Assembly: GCF_000337095.1 (NCBI RefSeq)
Contig: NZ_AOIV01000008.1
Span: 62,001-126,000, forward strand
DNA from: Halogeometricum pallidum JCM 14848
Lineage (GTDB): Archaea; Halobacteriota; Halobacteria; Halobacteriales; Haloferacaceae
DNA: 64,000 nucleotides
Direction: 5' to 3'
Shown here: one piece after another, positions 1-8,432 of the stretch
Layout: each line of letters starts with the position of its first letter
Position numbering within the stretch: position 1 is the first letter of the stretch
The notes under the pieces: model-generated
What the model was told of the DNA's origin: nothing
Databases searched by the model: none
What the model saw: the letters and a program-made list of their open reading frames with translations, nothing else
Position numbers and translations under genes: made by a program

Positions 1-710
1 AAGATGAGGATGGCCGTGCCGCCGGCCATGGCGAGGGGGAGGTTGCGCGAGGGATTCTTCACCTCCGCGCCCATCTGCCCGGCGACGGCGATGCCGATGT
101 AAGCGTAGAACAGGGGCACCGCGGCGGCGACGAAGCCGTCGAAGCCGCCGGTGAAGAACGGCTGGTAGTTCGCGACGTCGACGTTCGCTAACCCGGGGAC
201 GACGAGGACGAGAATGGAGACGATGAGGAAGCCGAAGATGATGTTCTGCGAGACGCTGTACCCCTTCGAGCCGACGAGGTTCACGAGGAATAGCACCGTC
301 AACAGCCCGAATCCCGCGAGGGCGGCGTCGACGGAGGGGTAGAACACCTGTAGGTAGCTGCCGAACCCGAGCGCCAACACGGCGTCGGCGGCCATGTAGC
401 CCAGCCATTTCGACCACGTGACGAGGAAGCCGGGGAGGCGGCTGTCGAACGTCCGCGAGACGTAGGCGTATGACCCGGCGGCCCCCGGAAATATCGTCGC
501 CATCCAGCCGTAGTTCAGGGCGATGCACATCGCGAGCACCCCCGAGGCGACGACGACGAGGATGACGCTCGGCCCCGTCGTGGAACTCGCCGTTCCCAGC
601 GTGACGAACAGTCCCGCGCCGAGCGTCCCCGCGACCACCGTGCTCACGGCACCCAAGAGCCCGATGTCGCGGGAGAGACTCCGCCCGTCGTTTACGTCTA
701 CCGATGACAT
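1..710 (-). CDS. APC-family amino acid permease (C-terminus beyond window)
   Basis: The first 236 residues of a polytopic membrane protein are visible; the C-terminal half lies before base 1. The N-terminus MSSVDVNDGRSLSRDIG leads into a glycine-rich first helix (VVAGTLGAGLF), the substrate and cation site signature of APC-superfamily amino acid/polyamine permeases. About seven hydrophobic segments are present. I chose the ATG at 708-710 because the hydrophobic core begins soon after it. The family exchanges or symports amino acids across the cytoplasmic membrane; the substrate cannot be read from sequence. It is divergent from nothing nearby: the next gene is on the same strand, so it may be transcribed alone or behind the regulator upstream. 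Confidence 0.9.
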   Translation of the reverse strand, partial: MSSVDVNDGRSLSRDIGLLGAVSTVVAGTLGAGLFVTLGTASSTTGPSVILVVVASGVLAMCIALNYGWMATIFPGAAGSYAYVSRTFDSRLPGFLVTWSKWLGYMAADAVLALGFGSYLQVFYPSVDAALAGFGLLTVLFLVNLVGSKGYSVSQNIIFGFLIVSILVLVVPGLANVDVANYQPFFTGGFDGFVAAAVPLFYAYIGIAVAGQMGAEVKNPSRNLPLAMAGGTAILI

Positions 711-788
711 GTGTTCGCATGGGTCGCCCACCCGATAAAGGCCCCCTCCCTCTCATGAGAGGGTCCGTCGAACCGGACGGTCAGAGAG

Positions 789-1472
789 CTAGTCGCCGCC
801 GAGCAGTTTCGACTCGGCCTTCCGCAGGTGTTCGAGCAGCGTCGCCTTCGAGACGTCCACCTCGGCGGCGAGTTCGGCCGCACTGGTCTCCCGTGGCCAC
901 GCGTAGTAGCCGCGGCGTCGAGCCAACTCGTACACCTCGCGCTGTCGTTCCGAGAGGGCGTCCGTGCGGAACATACCGGTGCCGCCCTTCGGCGCGGTGA
1001 TGAGTTCGACGCGGACGTCGGCCTCCTTCTCGGCTCGAATCGCCTCCAACCGCTCGTGGACCGTGTGGCGCGACTCGTGGACGAGCACGGTCCACTGCTC
1101 GCGGCCGCCCTGCATCCGAACCGGTTCGTCGGGGATGAACCCCCGCGAGACGAGGGCGTCGTTGATGGAGTTGTTCAGGTCGTAGCGGACGACGATGCCA
1201 CGCGTCGCGCTTCCGGGCACCGTCTCGTCCTCGAAGTCGCCCGTCTCCCACACCGACTCGGTCAGCGGGGAGTCCCGGACGGCGGCGACCAGTTGGTCGA
1301 GTTCCTCGGTCGAATCGGCGTAGACGGTGAACCGGCCGTTCGCCAGTCCGTCTATCTCGTGGACGCCGTGGCCGAGGAGGCCGCCGTCCGCCGACTCCGT
1401 CACCTCCAGCGTCCAGCAGTCGGGGTGCCAGATGTCCAGACTCACTCTCACCCCCGCCTCCTGGTTCGACAT
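789..1472 (-). CDS. Bat-like transcription regulator with C-terminal HTH_10 domain
   Basis: A 227-residue protein. The last ~55 residues (LSERQREVYELA ... DVSKATLLEHLRKAESKLL) match the HTH_10 fold of the bacterio-opsin activator family, a haloarchaeal group of DNA-binding regulators. The N-terminal ~150 residues form a mixed alpha/beta sensor-like region seen in many stand-alone HTH_10 proteins; no ligand pocket can be assigned. A longer in-frame ORF reaches 1499, but MSNQEAGV at 1470-1472 is the usual kind of start. It sits between the permease gene and aIF2-beta on the same strand; control of the downstream permease is possible but unproven. Confidence 0.88.
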   Translation of the reverse strand: MSNQEAGVRVSLDIWHPDCWTLEVTESADGGLLGHGVHEIDGLANGRFTVYADSTEELDQLVAAVRDSPLTESVWETGDFEDETVPGSATRGIVVRYDLNNSINDALVSRGFIPDEPVRMQGGREQWTVLVHESRHTVHERLEAIRAEKEADVRVELITAPKGGTGMFRTDALSERQREVYELARRRGYYAWPRETSAAELAAEVDVSKATLLEHLRKAESKLLGGD

Positions 1473-1591
1473 ATCGAGAGGAGGGCGACGTGCGCGCAAA
1501 AAGCTGTTGCGTCCGCAGATTCGTTCGGAGAGTCGTTCTCGACGGGTTCGTCGCTCTCGGCCGGTGCCCGAGTCGTGACCGCTTTCGCCGC

Positions 1592-2200
1592 TTAGACCTT
1601 ACGCGCGAACGCCAGCGTGCCGCTGGTACGCTCGATGAGCGCTCGGACGGTGTCGCCCTCGCGCGCGCCGGTGACGAAGATGGTGTATTTGCCCTTCTCG
1701 GCGACGCCGTCGCCCTTGCGACCCGTGCCGGTGATTTCGAGTTCGTACGTCCCGCCCTCCTCGATGGCGGGGCCGGTGTTCGTCTGCGTCTTGGCCGCGC
1801 GCTTCTGGACGGGGCGGAACGCACCGCAGGCCTCACAGCGGAGCATGTCGACGCCGTCCTCGGTGACGAGGCGCGTGTCGGGCAGGCCACACTCCGTACA
1901 GGTGACGTACTCGGCGACGTACTCGTCGATGGCCGCCTCGAAGTCGGCGACGGTGAACGACCCGTTGTAGCGCGCGCGGTCGCCGTCGAACTGGCCGTTC
2001 GTCCCCAGTTCCCGCTGGATGTTCCGGTGGAGGTGCTGGGGTTCCCGGCCGAGGGCGTCGGCGATGTTCCCGAGGTTGGTCAGTCGAGTGAACGCGCCGT
2101 CCGTCTCCCCCTCCGGGTCGGGGACGTTGAGGCGCGACTCCTCGTAGTTCCGCTCCGGAAGCGTGTCGAACGCCCTGTCGAGAGAATCTGCATAGTCCAT
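1592..2200 (-). CDS. Translation initiation factor aIF2 subunit beta with TRAM domain
   Basis: A 202-residue protein. The central part has the aIF2-beta/eIF5 fold (LTNLGNIADALGR, HLHRNIQRELGT), followed by a four-cysteine zinc ribbon (CTECGLPDTR ... MLRCEACG). The final ~60 residues (EEGGTYELEITGTGRKGDG ...) are a TRAM RNA-binding domain, a C-terminal addition common in haloarchaeal versions. aIF2-beta is part of the heterotrimer that delivers Met-tRNAi to the small ribosomal subunit. The start MDYADSLDRAF at 2198-2200 is preferred to the upstream in-frame extension, which looks like noncoding sequence. Confidence 0.95.
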   Translation of the reverse strand: MDYADSLDRAFDTLPERNYEESRLNVPDPEGETDGAFTRLTNLGNIADALGREPQHLHRNIQRELGTNGQFDGDRARYNGSFTVADFEAAIDEYVAEYVTCTECGLPDTRLVTEDGVDMLRCEACGAFRPVQKRAAKTQTNTGPAIEEGGTYELEITGTGRKGDGVAEKGKYTIFVTGAREGDTVRALIERTSGTLAFARKV

Positions 2201-2330
2201 ACGGGCCGGAGTGGATGCGGACCTAAAGCCGTTCCGTGTCCCGTGGTGGACGTGGCCACTGAGGTCCGCCCGTCTCACGCTCCCGCACCCTTCAAAGTAC
2301 GCTTCTCGAGGATATCGGCCGCGATTGCGG

Positions 2331-3302
2331 CTACTCGTGGCCGCTCACGGGCACCGGCTCGTACGGCCCTTCGAGGTACGCCACGTCCGACTCCGAGAGG
2401 TCGATATCCAGCGCTTCCACCGCGTCTTCGAGGTGTTCGACGCTGGAGGTGCCGAGGATGGGCGTCGTCACCCACGATTTCTCGAACTGCCAGGCCATCG
2501 CTATCTGCGCCATCTTCACGCCCTTCTCGTCGGCGAGTTCCTGCACGCGTTCGTTTATCTCCGGGCCGCCGCCGCGCGTGTACCCGCGGTCGTGCTCCGA
2601 CTCGTGTTCGCCGCGCGTCGTCGCGTCGAACTCCTCGTGCGGCCGAGTGAGAAAGCCCGCGCCGAGCGGCGACCACGGCATGACGGCGATATCCTCCTTC
2701 TCGCAGAGCGGCAGCATCTCGCGCTCCTCCTCGCGGTAGGCGAGGTTGTAGAGGTTCTGCATCGAGACGAAGCGGTCCAGTCCCAGCGACTCGGAGGCGT
2801 GAAGCGCCTCGGCGAACTGGTGAGCCCACATCGACGACGCCCCCAGCGAGCGCATCTTCCCGCGGCGTACCGCGTCGTCCAACGCGCGCATCGTTTGCTC
2901 GATGGGCGTCTCGTCGTCCCAGCGGTGGATCTGATAGAGGTCGACGGTGTCCATCCCGAGTCGGTCCAGCGAGGCGTCCAACTCCTGTTCGACGGTCTTC
3001 CGCGAGAGGCCGCCGGAGTTCGGGTCGTCCTCGTCCATCTGCCCGTACACCTTGGTGGCGACGACGAACTCGTCGCGGTCGTACTCCGAGAGCACCTCGC
3101 CCAGAATCTCCTCCGACTCCCCGTACGAGTAGACGTTCGCGGTGTCGAAGAAGTTGATTCCGAGTTCTATCGCCCGCTCGATGAGTTCGCGGCTCTCCTC
3201 CCTGTCGAGGGTCCAACCGTCCCAGTCCGTCCCGAAGCTCATACAGCCGAGACAGAGTTCCGAGACGGTGACGCCCGTCGACCCGAACGTTGTATACTCC
3301 AT
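2331..3302 (-). CDS. Aldo/keto reductase
   Basis: A 323-residue (beta/alpha)8 NADPH-dependent oxidoreductase. It begins MEYTTFGSTGVTVSELCLG and shows the catalytic tetrad in order: Asp and Tyr in FDTANVYSYGESE, Lys in VATKVYG, and His in DLYQIHRWD. The C-terminal nucleotide-binding part includes TTPILGTSS. The subfamily resembles the general aldo/keto reductases (YajO/Tas-like); the substrate is unknown. The ATG at 3300-3302 is the family start, with a promoter-like ACACTTTTC about 25-30 bases upstream, although the frame stays open far upstream (see the entry for 3303-3651). Confidence 0.93.
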   Translation of the reverse strand: MEYTTFGSTGVTVSELCLGCMSFGTDWDGWTLDREESRELIERAIELGINFFDTANVYSYGESEEILGEVLSEYDRDEFVVATKVYGQMDEDDPNSGGLSRKTVEQELDASLDRLGMDTVDLYQIHRWDDETPIEQTMRALDDAVRRGKMRSLGASSMWAHQFAEALHASESLGLDRFVSMQNLYNLAYREEEREMLPLCEKEDIAVMPWSPLGAGFLTRPHEEFDATTRGEHESEHDRGYTRGGGPEINERVQELADEKGVKMAQIAMAWQFEKSWVTTPILGTSSVEHLEDAVEALDIDLSESDVAYLEGPYEPVPVSGHE

Positions 3303-3651
3303 GCGTCGCCTTCGCACAACCGGAAGAAAAGTGTACGCTCGATGGTCCAAAATCTCCGGTTTCGCTCCGGTCGACCGCGTCCCCTCAGTAGCGGTTTCGC
3401 TCCAAAGGACGAACGCCGCGTATCCGGCGAGGACGGGCGAAACGGTCCCCGAGACCACGAGCAGGAGGAACGATATCGAGGCGGTTCGGTCGCGGAGACC
3501 CATCGTCGTGCAGCCGGTGCCGGAGCCTGCGTACATCTGTCGGACGCGAGGAGACGTAATGGCTCGTTTCGCGACGGCGTCGGATGATAGCGGAAGACGA
3601 CTGTCCCGGTAGAAGCCGTATACTCATTCTTCGGAGCGGAGACCGCTCGGT
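3303..3651. other. Intergenic stretch with an open hydrophobic in-frame extension
   Basis: This is the gap between the divergent aldo/keto reductase and deacetylase genes. On the minus strand the reductase frame stays open to 3536, and from an ATG at 3501-3503 it would encode a strongly hydrophobic segment (MGLRDRTASISFLLLVVSG...). GC at third codon positions looks high over the first ~40 codons and then falls, so it may be the remains of a small one-helix membrane gene, or a promoter region that happens to be open. The gap must also hold both promoters. I do not call it a gene. Confidence 0.4.
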
Positions 3652-4755
3652 ATGCCCACCTCCGACCGCCCCCTCCGTCACGCGGCCCCCGTCTCGCTGG
3701 CGGTCGCCATCGGCGTGGGCGTCGCCGTCGTCGGCGCCGGCGTCCTCGTCCCCGGCGGGTTCTCGCTCGTTCCGGGGGCCACCGCGCCGTCCGCGGCCCC
3801 GACGGCGAACCTCACGACCGATTCGACCGCGACGGCCTCCCCGCCGACTCCGGCGTCCGTCGGGACCGCCGCGCCGACCGAGGCGCCCGCAGAGTCGCCG
3901 CCGACGCCGGTACCGACGGCGAACGAGACGGCGGACGCGCAACCCGCGAACGGCACGTGGCGCGAGTACCGACTGGTCGTCGCCTTCAGGAACGACGACA
4001 TCCAACCGTACTACGAGGCGTCGACGATGCGGGCCGTCGACGCCGTCTTCGTCGAGGAGGGCGTCCCCGTGACGAACGCGGTCATCCCGTTCGTCGGCGG
4101 ACGGAACATCACCGACGCCGACGACACCTGCGCGTACCTCCGCGAACTCGGCCGCGAGCACCCGGACACCTTCGAGTTCGCCCTGCACGGCTACACCCAC
4201 GAGAACCGGACCGATTTCTACGGCTCAAGCGAGTTCGGCGCGCAACCGTACGAGACGCAACGCGCGTGGATGCGGGAGGGGACCGACGAACTCCTCGCGT
4301 GCACCGGCGAGCGTCCGACGACGTTCGTCCCGCCCATGAACACCTATGACGAGAACACGACACGCGCGGCCGCCGCGGCGGATTACGTCACGGTCTCCGG
4401 GGGGTCGTGGTTCACGCGGCAGTACTACGGCGAGGCCCCCGTCTTCGAGAGCGGAAGCGTCGTCCACGTCGCCAGCGCCGGCGGCTACGTCGAGAACTGG
4501 GCGACCCTGGAGACGAAGTCGCGCGCGGACCTGCGGGCGGACTTCGACGAGGCGTACGCCGAGGGCGGCACGTTCGTGATGATGATTCACTACCCCGACT
4601 TCGACGCGCCCGAGAATCGCGCGGACCTCCGAGCCCTCGTCGAACACGCGAAGTCCCGCGAGGACGTGCGGTTCGTGACCGTCGGCGAGCTCGGCTCGCG
4701 GGTGGCGAACGGGACGATGGTCCGGACCGACGACGGGTGGCGCGTCTCCGAGTAG
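3652..4755 (+). CDS. Secreted polysaccharide deacetylase-like protein
   Basis: A 367-residue protein. Residues 10-45 form a signal peptide or membrane anchor (AVAIGVGVAVVGAGVLV), followed by a Thr/Pro/Ala-rich linker to about residue 100 that is typical of exported haloarchaeal proteins. The catalytic region from residue 105 has the DUF2334/polysaccharide-deacetylase pattern: RNDD at 113-116 and HGYTHE with His179 and His183, which are likely metal ligands, then FVPPMNTYD. The late MMIHYPDFD motif also fits. Its role is probably deacetylation or remodelling of a surface glycan; the substrate is unknown. Confidence 0.85.
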   Translation: MPTSDRPLRHAAPVSLAVAIGVGVAVVGAGVLVPGGFSLVPGATAPSAAPTANLTTDSTATASPPTPASVGTAAPTEAPAESPPTPVPTANETADAQPANGTWREYRLVVAFRNDDIQPYYEASTMRAVDAVFVEEGVPVTNAVIPFVGGRNITDADDTCAYLRELGREHPDTFEFALHGYTHENRTDFYGSSEFGAQPYETQRAWMREGTDELLACTGERPTTFVPPMNTYDENTTRAAAAADYVTVSGGSWFTRQYYGEAPVFESGSVVHVASAGGYVENWATLETKSRADLRADFDEAYAEGGTFVMMIHYPDFDAPENRADLRALVEHAKSREDVRFVTVGELGSRVANGTMVRTDDGWRVSE

Positions 4756-4768
4756 GAGGACCGAGGAG

Positions 4769-5890
4769 TTAGAACCGCTCGTCGGCGCGTTCGCGCGCCG
4801 CGGCGGCGACGAACGGCAGCGTGATGGTGGCGTCGCCGACGACGGTGGCGTTCTTCGCGGACTTCTCTAGCTTCCCCCACGACCGGGCCTCGTCCAGCGT
4901 CGCCCCCGAGAGGCCCCCCGTGTGGTCGGGGTCCATCGTCAACTGGACGGCGTAGTCGTACGCGTCGGGGATGGTGAGCATCGTCTGGAGGACGTAGTTT
5001 TTGGGCACACCGCCGCCGACGACCATCGCGCCCGCCTTCTCGGCCTCGAACGCGAGATCCGAGAGGTGCGTCATGTCCTTCAGCGCGTCCAGGGAGAACT
5101 CGGAGGTCTGCGAGTAGATCCACGCCTGAATCCCGAGCACGGAGTCCTGAATCGCGGGGCAGTATATCGGCACGTCGTTGTCGTACGCCGCGGCGGCGAC
5201 GCCGGGGTCCTCCTCGATTCCGTCTTCTCTATTTCGTTCGAGGTTCGCCCGCCCCAACTCGGCGGTGAACTCCTGAATCGACACCGTGCGCTCGACCTCC
5301 GGGAAGACGTGCTCGCGGAGGTGCCCCTCGAACAGCGCGAAGTGCTCTTGGGGCAGATAGACGTTGTAGATGCGGTCGACCTGCTCGTCGCGCAGGTGCT
5401 CGTCGTGGTCGCGCATCGTCTCCCCCGTCGGCGCCGCCTCGTCGTCCGAGGGGTGGGGGTCGTGGGGTTCCGCCCGACCGTGGTGGTGTTTGCCGCCGAT
5501 GGCCTCGATGGAGTCGTGCGTCAGGTTCGCGCCCGTCGTGACGAGGGCGTCGATGTGACCCTCCTCGATGAGGTCGACGACTATCTGGCGCATCCCGGCG
5601 GGCACCATCGCGCCCGCGAGTCCGAACAGGTTCGTCACGTCCTCTCTGCCTATCATCTCGGCGTACACCTCGACCGCGCGCTGAAGCTTCGCCGCGCCGA
5701 TGCCCGCCTTGCCGTACTCGCCGGTGAGTTCGCCGACGGTCATCCCGCCGCGGACCTGCGCGTGCCCGATGGGGTTCTCGCGGAACTCCTCGCGGTGCGG
5801 CGGGCGGTACTCCGATTCGCCGTCGCCGTCGTCGCCGCGGTCCGCGTCGTCGTGACCGTCCCCCTCGTGCTCGTGGCCGTCGTCGCTCAT
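4769..5890 (-). CDS. Deoxyhypusine synthase
   Basis: A 373-residue enzyme that transfers an aminobutyl-type group to the target lysine of aIF5A using NAD. Diagnostic blocks are LFGLAGAMVPAGMRQ, TGANLTHD, DSVLGIQAW, MVVGGGVPKNYVLQT and SGATLDEARSWGK, where Lys340 matches the catalytic lysine of the family. The N-terminus has a His/Asp-rich tail and there is a second His-rich insert around residues 130-160, both unusual next to bacterial or eukaryotic relatives. In haloarchaea this pathway is known to use agmatine followed by an agmatinase-like enzyme rather than spermidine; both the agmatinase-like gene and aIF5A lie within 3 kb. Confidence 0.93.
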   Translation of the reverse strand: MSDDGHEHEGDGHDDADRGDDGDGESEYRPPHREEFRENPIGHAQVRGGMTVGELTGEYGKAGIGAAKLQRAVEVYAEMIGREDVTNLFGLAGAMVPAGMRQIVVDLIEEGHIDALVTTGANLTHDSIEAIGGKHHHGRAEPHDPHPSDDEAAPTGETMRDHDEHLRDEQVDRIYNVYLPQEHFALFEGHLREHVFPEVERTVSIQEFTAELGRANLERNREDGIEEDPGVAAAAYDNDVPIYCPAIQDSVLGIQAWIYSQTSEFSLDALKDMTHLSDLAFEAEKAGAMVVGGGVPKNYVLQTMLTIPDAYDYAVQLTMDPDHTGGLSGATLDEARSWGKLEKSAKNATVVGDATITLPFVAAAARERADERF

Positions 5891-5992
5891 ACCATCCGGT
5901 GCGCGTCCGCCCCGTTTAGTGGTCGCGGTCCGCGTCGGCGGTCGGCGGTCGGTGGGCGGACCGGACGGGGCCGCCCGGTCGTCCCGCCGTCC

Positions 5993-6763
5993 TCACAACC
6001 CCGTTGGGAAGTCCAGATACGTCACGTCCAGTCCCCACTCCTGTGCGAGGGCGGCGAGGCTCCGCACGCCGAACGTCTCCGTCGCGTAGTGCCCCGCGAG
6101 GAAGACGTTCAGCCCCGCCTCGCGCGCCTCGTGGTACGCCTGCTGCTTTCCTTCCCCCGTGACGAGGGCGTCCGCGCCGACGGCCTCGGCCTCCGAGAGC
6201 CAGTCGACACCCGAGCCGGTGACGACGGCTACCTCCGAAATCTCGTCGGGTCCGAAGTCGAGCACCCGCGTCGACTCCCCGCCGTTATCGAGTTCGTCCA
6301 GCGCCTCGCGGAGTTCCCCGACGGTGTACGTGCGGGAGGCACGGCCGCGCTGACCGATGTGGACGGGACCGAGTTCGCCGAACGGTTCGCGGGACTCGAG
6401 TTCGAGGCGGTCGGCGACGCCCGCCGCGTTCCCCCGCGATTGGTGGCCGTCGAGGGGGAGATGCGAGACGTACAGGCCGATGTCGTTCTCCACTAACGGG
6501 GCGATTCGGTCGTACGCTCTCCCCGTCACGCGGTCCAGCCCGCCCCACACGAGGCCGTGGTGGGTGACGAGGAGGTCCGCGCCCGCGTCGGCGGCCGCCT
6601 CGATAGTCGCCTCGGCGGCGTCGACGGCGAACGCGACGTGTTCTACCTCGCCCTCCTCGGACCCTACCTGCAGACCGTTGGCGCTCGCGTCCACGTCGGC
6701 GTACGCCTCGGTGTCCAGTTCCTCGTCGTACCGTGCGACCACGTCCGCGCGGTCCATGCTCAT
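5993..6763 (-). CDS. Nif3-like dinuclear metal centre protein
   Basis: A 256-residue member of the NIF3/YbgI/YqfO family. Metal-binding motifs are visible: the N-terminal LLVTHHGLVWGG pair of histidines and the C-terminal LAGHYATETFGVRSLA with His and Glu. The first block ANGLQVG is also typical. The family forms hexameric toroids with a two-metal centre; the reaction is still debated. The gene lies on the same strand as deoxyhypusine synthase, between it and the agmatinase gene, so it may belong to the same expression group. An alternative ATG lies two codons further in. Confidence 0.9.
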   Translation of the reverse strand: MSMDRADVVARYDEELDTEAYADVDASANGLQVGSEEGEVEHVAFAVDAAEATIEAAADAGADLLVTHHGLVWGGLDRVTGRAYDRIAPLVENDIGLYVSHLPLDGHQSRGNAAGVADRLELESREPFGELGPVHIGQRGRASRTYTVGELREALDELDNGGESTRVLDFGPDEISEVAVVTGSGVDWLSEAEAVGADALVTGEGKQQAYHEAREAGLNVFLAGHYATETFGVRSLAALAQEWGLDVTYLDFPTGL

Positions 6764-6980
6764 GGCTCGACGGACGGACGGACGCCCGCCGCTTTATGCC
6801 CTTGGTCACCGCTCGGGTCGAATCGGCCGGTCGCCTTCGAATCGGCCGACGGCCACGATACCTTTGTGTCCCGGGCCGCTACCGAGTGAGTACCCGTCAC
6901 CGACGGGCACGTCGTCGGAGGCGTGAACGGACGTCCCCGACGGAGAGACCAACGTCGCGGCTTCGCCGCGAGTGATTATC

Positions 6981-7088
6981 ATGGGTAAGTTCACGAAAGC
7001 ACTGCGCGCGTGGCGACACCTCCCGCGCGGCACGAAGCGGAGTATCAAGAGCAAGGCACGACGGCTGTTCGGAAGCAAAAAGCGGTAA
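6981..7088 (+). CDS. Very basic 35-residue small ORF
   Basis: An ATG-to-TAA frame of 35 residues starting MGKFTKALRAWRHLPRG and ending RRLFGSKKR; 14 residues are Lys or Arg. This is striking in a haloarchaeon, whose proteins are mostly acidic. It lies alone on the plus strand between Nif3 and the agmatinase-like gene, which both run the other way. Codon choice is GC-rich at third positions, and the frame is free of long-ORF shadow because the opposite strand here is intergenic. A nucleic-acid or ribosome contact is an inference only. It may also be chance. Confidence 0.5.
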   Translation: MGKFTKALRAWRHLPRGTKRSIKSKARRLFGSKKR

Positions 7089-7106
7089 CACCGACCGTTC
7101 GTTCTT

Positions 7107-7934
7107 TTAGTCGGACTCGGTCGCGGCGTCGGCGTGCGAGAAGACGAACTCCCTGAGCAGTTTCCCGGCCAGCGACGCGGCCTGTCCGTCGTCCCGGTCG
7201 TTCACCTCGACGACGTCGAAGCCGTCGGCGTGCGGCGCGACGGTGCGGACGACGTCGCGCATCTCCCTCGGTTCCAACCCGAACGGTTCGGGCGTCCCCG
7301 TGCCGGGCGCGAATCCGGGGTCGGCGCCGTCGATGTCGACGCTGAGGTACGCCGATTTCCCTTCGAGGCGGTCGCCGAACGCGAAATCCGCGGCGTCCTC
7401 GGGAGCGACGACGGTCACGTCGTCGGCGTCGGCGCGGTCCCACTCCTCGGGCGACCCCGTCCGCGCGCCGAGGACGATAGCTTCCTCGGCGCCGAGTTCG
7501 TCGAGGACGCGGCGGGTGACGGTGGCGTGGCTCCACTCGTTGCCGTCGTACTCGTCCCGCAAATCGAGGTGGGCGTCCAGACAGACGAACACGTCGGGAG
7601 CGACGGCGTCGACGCCGGCGCGGGTGACGGTGTGCTCGCCGCCCAAGAGGAGGGGGACGGCGTCGTCGCGGACGGCGTCGCGGAGCGTCCCGGCCACCCA
7701 CTCGACGTACTCGGCGGCGTCGTCCCACGGGCGGACGTCGCCCTCGTCGTGGACGAGACAGTCGGAGAAGCGCAGGTCGGTCCGCCGGTCGTAGTCGTCG
7801 AATGTCCGGGCGAACCGCCGGATTCTCTCGGGACCGAAGCGGGTCCCGGGTCGGAACGTGGTCGAGATATCCAGCGGGGCGCCCACGACGACGTACGCGG
7901 CGTCGTCACGTGATGCGGTTGCCCCGGGAAACAT
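7107..7934 (-). CDS. speB: Agmatinase-like ureohydrolase
   Basis: A 275-residue ureohydrolase. Manganese-binding motifs of the arginase/agmatinase family appear in order: LLLGGEHTVT, LDAHLDLRDEYDG and SVDIDGADPGFAPG. The substrate-loop EWSHATVTRR resembles archaeal agmatinase-type enzymes. In haloarchaea the gene next to aIF5A is thought to remove the guanidino group after agmatine is attached to the aIF5A lysine, or to act on agmatine itself. Here it lies 5 bases downstream of the aIF5A stop on the same strand, a strong sign of co-transcription. Confidence 0.9.
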   Translation of the reverse strand: MFPGATASRDDAAYVVVGAPLDISTTFRPGTRFGPERIRRFARTFDDYDRRTDLRFSDCLVHDEGDVRPWDDAAEYVEWVAGTLRDAVRDDAVPLLLGGEHTVTRAGVDAVAPDVFVCLDAHLDLRDEYDGNEWSHATVTRRVLDELGAEEAIVLGARTGSPEEWDRADADDVTVVAPEDAADFAFGDRLEGKSAYLSVDIDGADPGFAPGTGTPEPFGLEPREMRDVVRTVAPHADGFDVVEVNDRDDGQAASLAGKLLREFVFSHADAATESD

Positions 7935-7939
7935 CCCGA

Positions 7940-8314
7940 TCAGACGATCTTACGCTGGCCCTCGTATTCGAGGTACTCGATGTCGTCGTCGGGGGTGAGG
8001 TCCTCGTCGTCGGGGATGCGCATCGTGAACGTCTCGTAGGTGTCGAGGTCCATGATCTGGGCGTCCTCGCCCGTCACGGAGACGACCTGTCCCTGCTTTC
8101 GCTCGATGATGGGCACCCACACCTTCGCGTCGACGGGTTGGCTGAGCGAGCGCTTCTTGCTGTCGAAGACGCCCTTGCCCTCGATGCGGGCCTTCGCGCT
8201 GCCGTGTTTGCCGGGTTTGGCGGTGCTGTAGGCGTTTATCTTGCACGGCGCCTCCTCCATCATCACGTAGCTGCCTTCCTGAAGTTCGCGGACCTGCTTT
8301 TGCTCTCTGGGCAT
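7940..8314 (-). CDS. Translation initiation factor aIF5A
   Basis: A 124-residue protein with an N-terminal SH3-like and a C-terminal OB-fold domain. The hypusine loop is [12 protein letters not shown]; Lys36 in PGKHG is the expected modified residue. The factor binds the ribosomal E/P site and relieves stalling. It is the first gene of a likely two-gene operon with the agmatinase-like enzyme, and deoxyhypusine synthase lies on the same strand further down. The start [11 protein letters not shown] at 8312-8314 aligns with the normal N-terminus. Confidence 0.97.
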   Translation of the reverse strand: MPREQKQVRELQEGSYVMMEEAPCKINAYSTAKPGKHGSAKARIEGKGVFDSKKRSLSQPVDAKVWVPIIERKQGQVVSVTGEDAQIMDLDTYETFTMRIPDDEDLTPDDDIEYLEYEGQRKIV

Positions 8315-8432
8315 ACCTCCGCGTTATCGTCTAGCCGGTATAAACGGTTTGGAAACGGCCGACGCGGCGTTCTCCCGCGTGACGGACTCACGAACGCGAC
8401 GGCGGCCGTTTCCGCATCGGCCGTCGGCGCGC

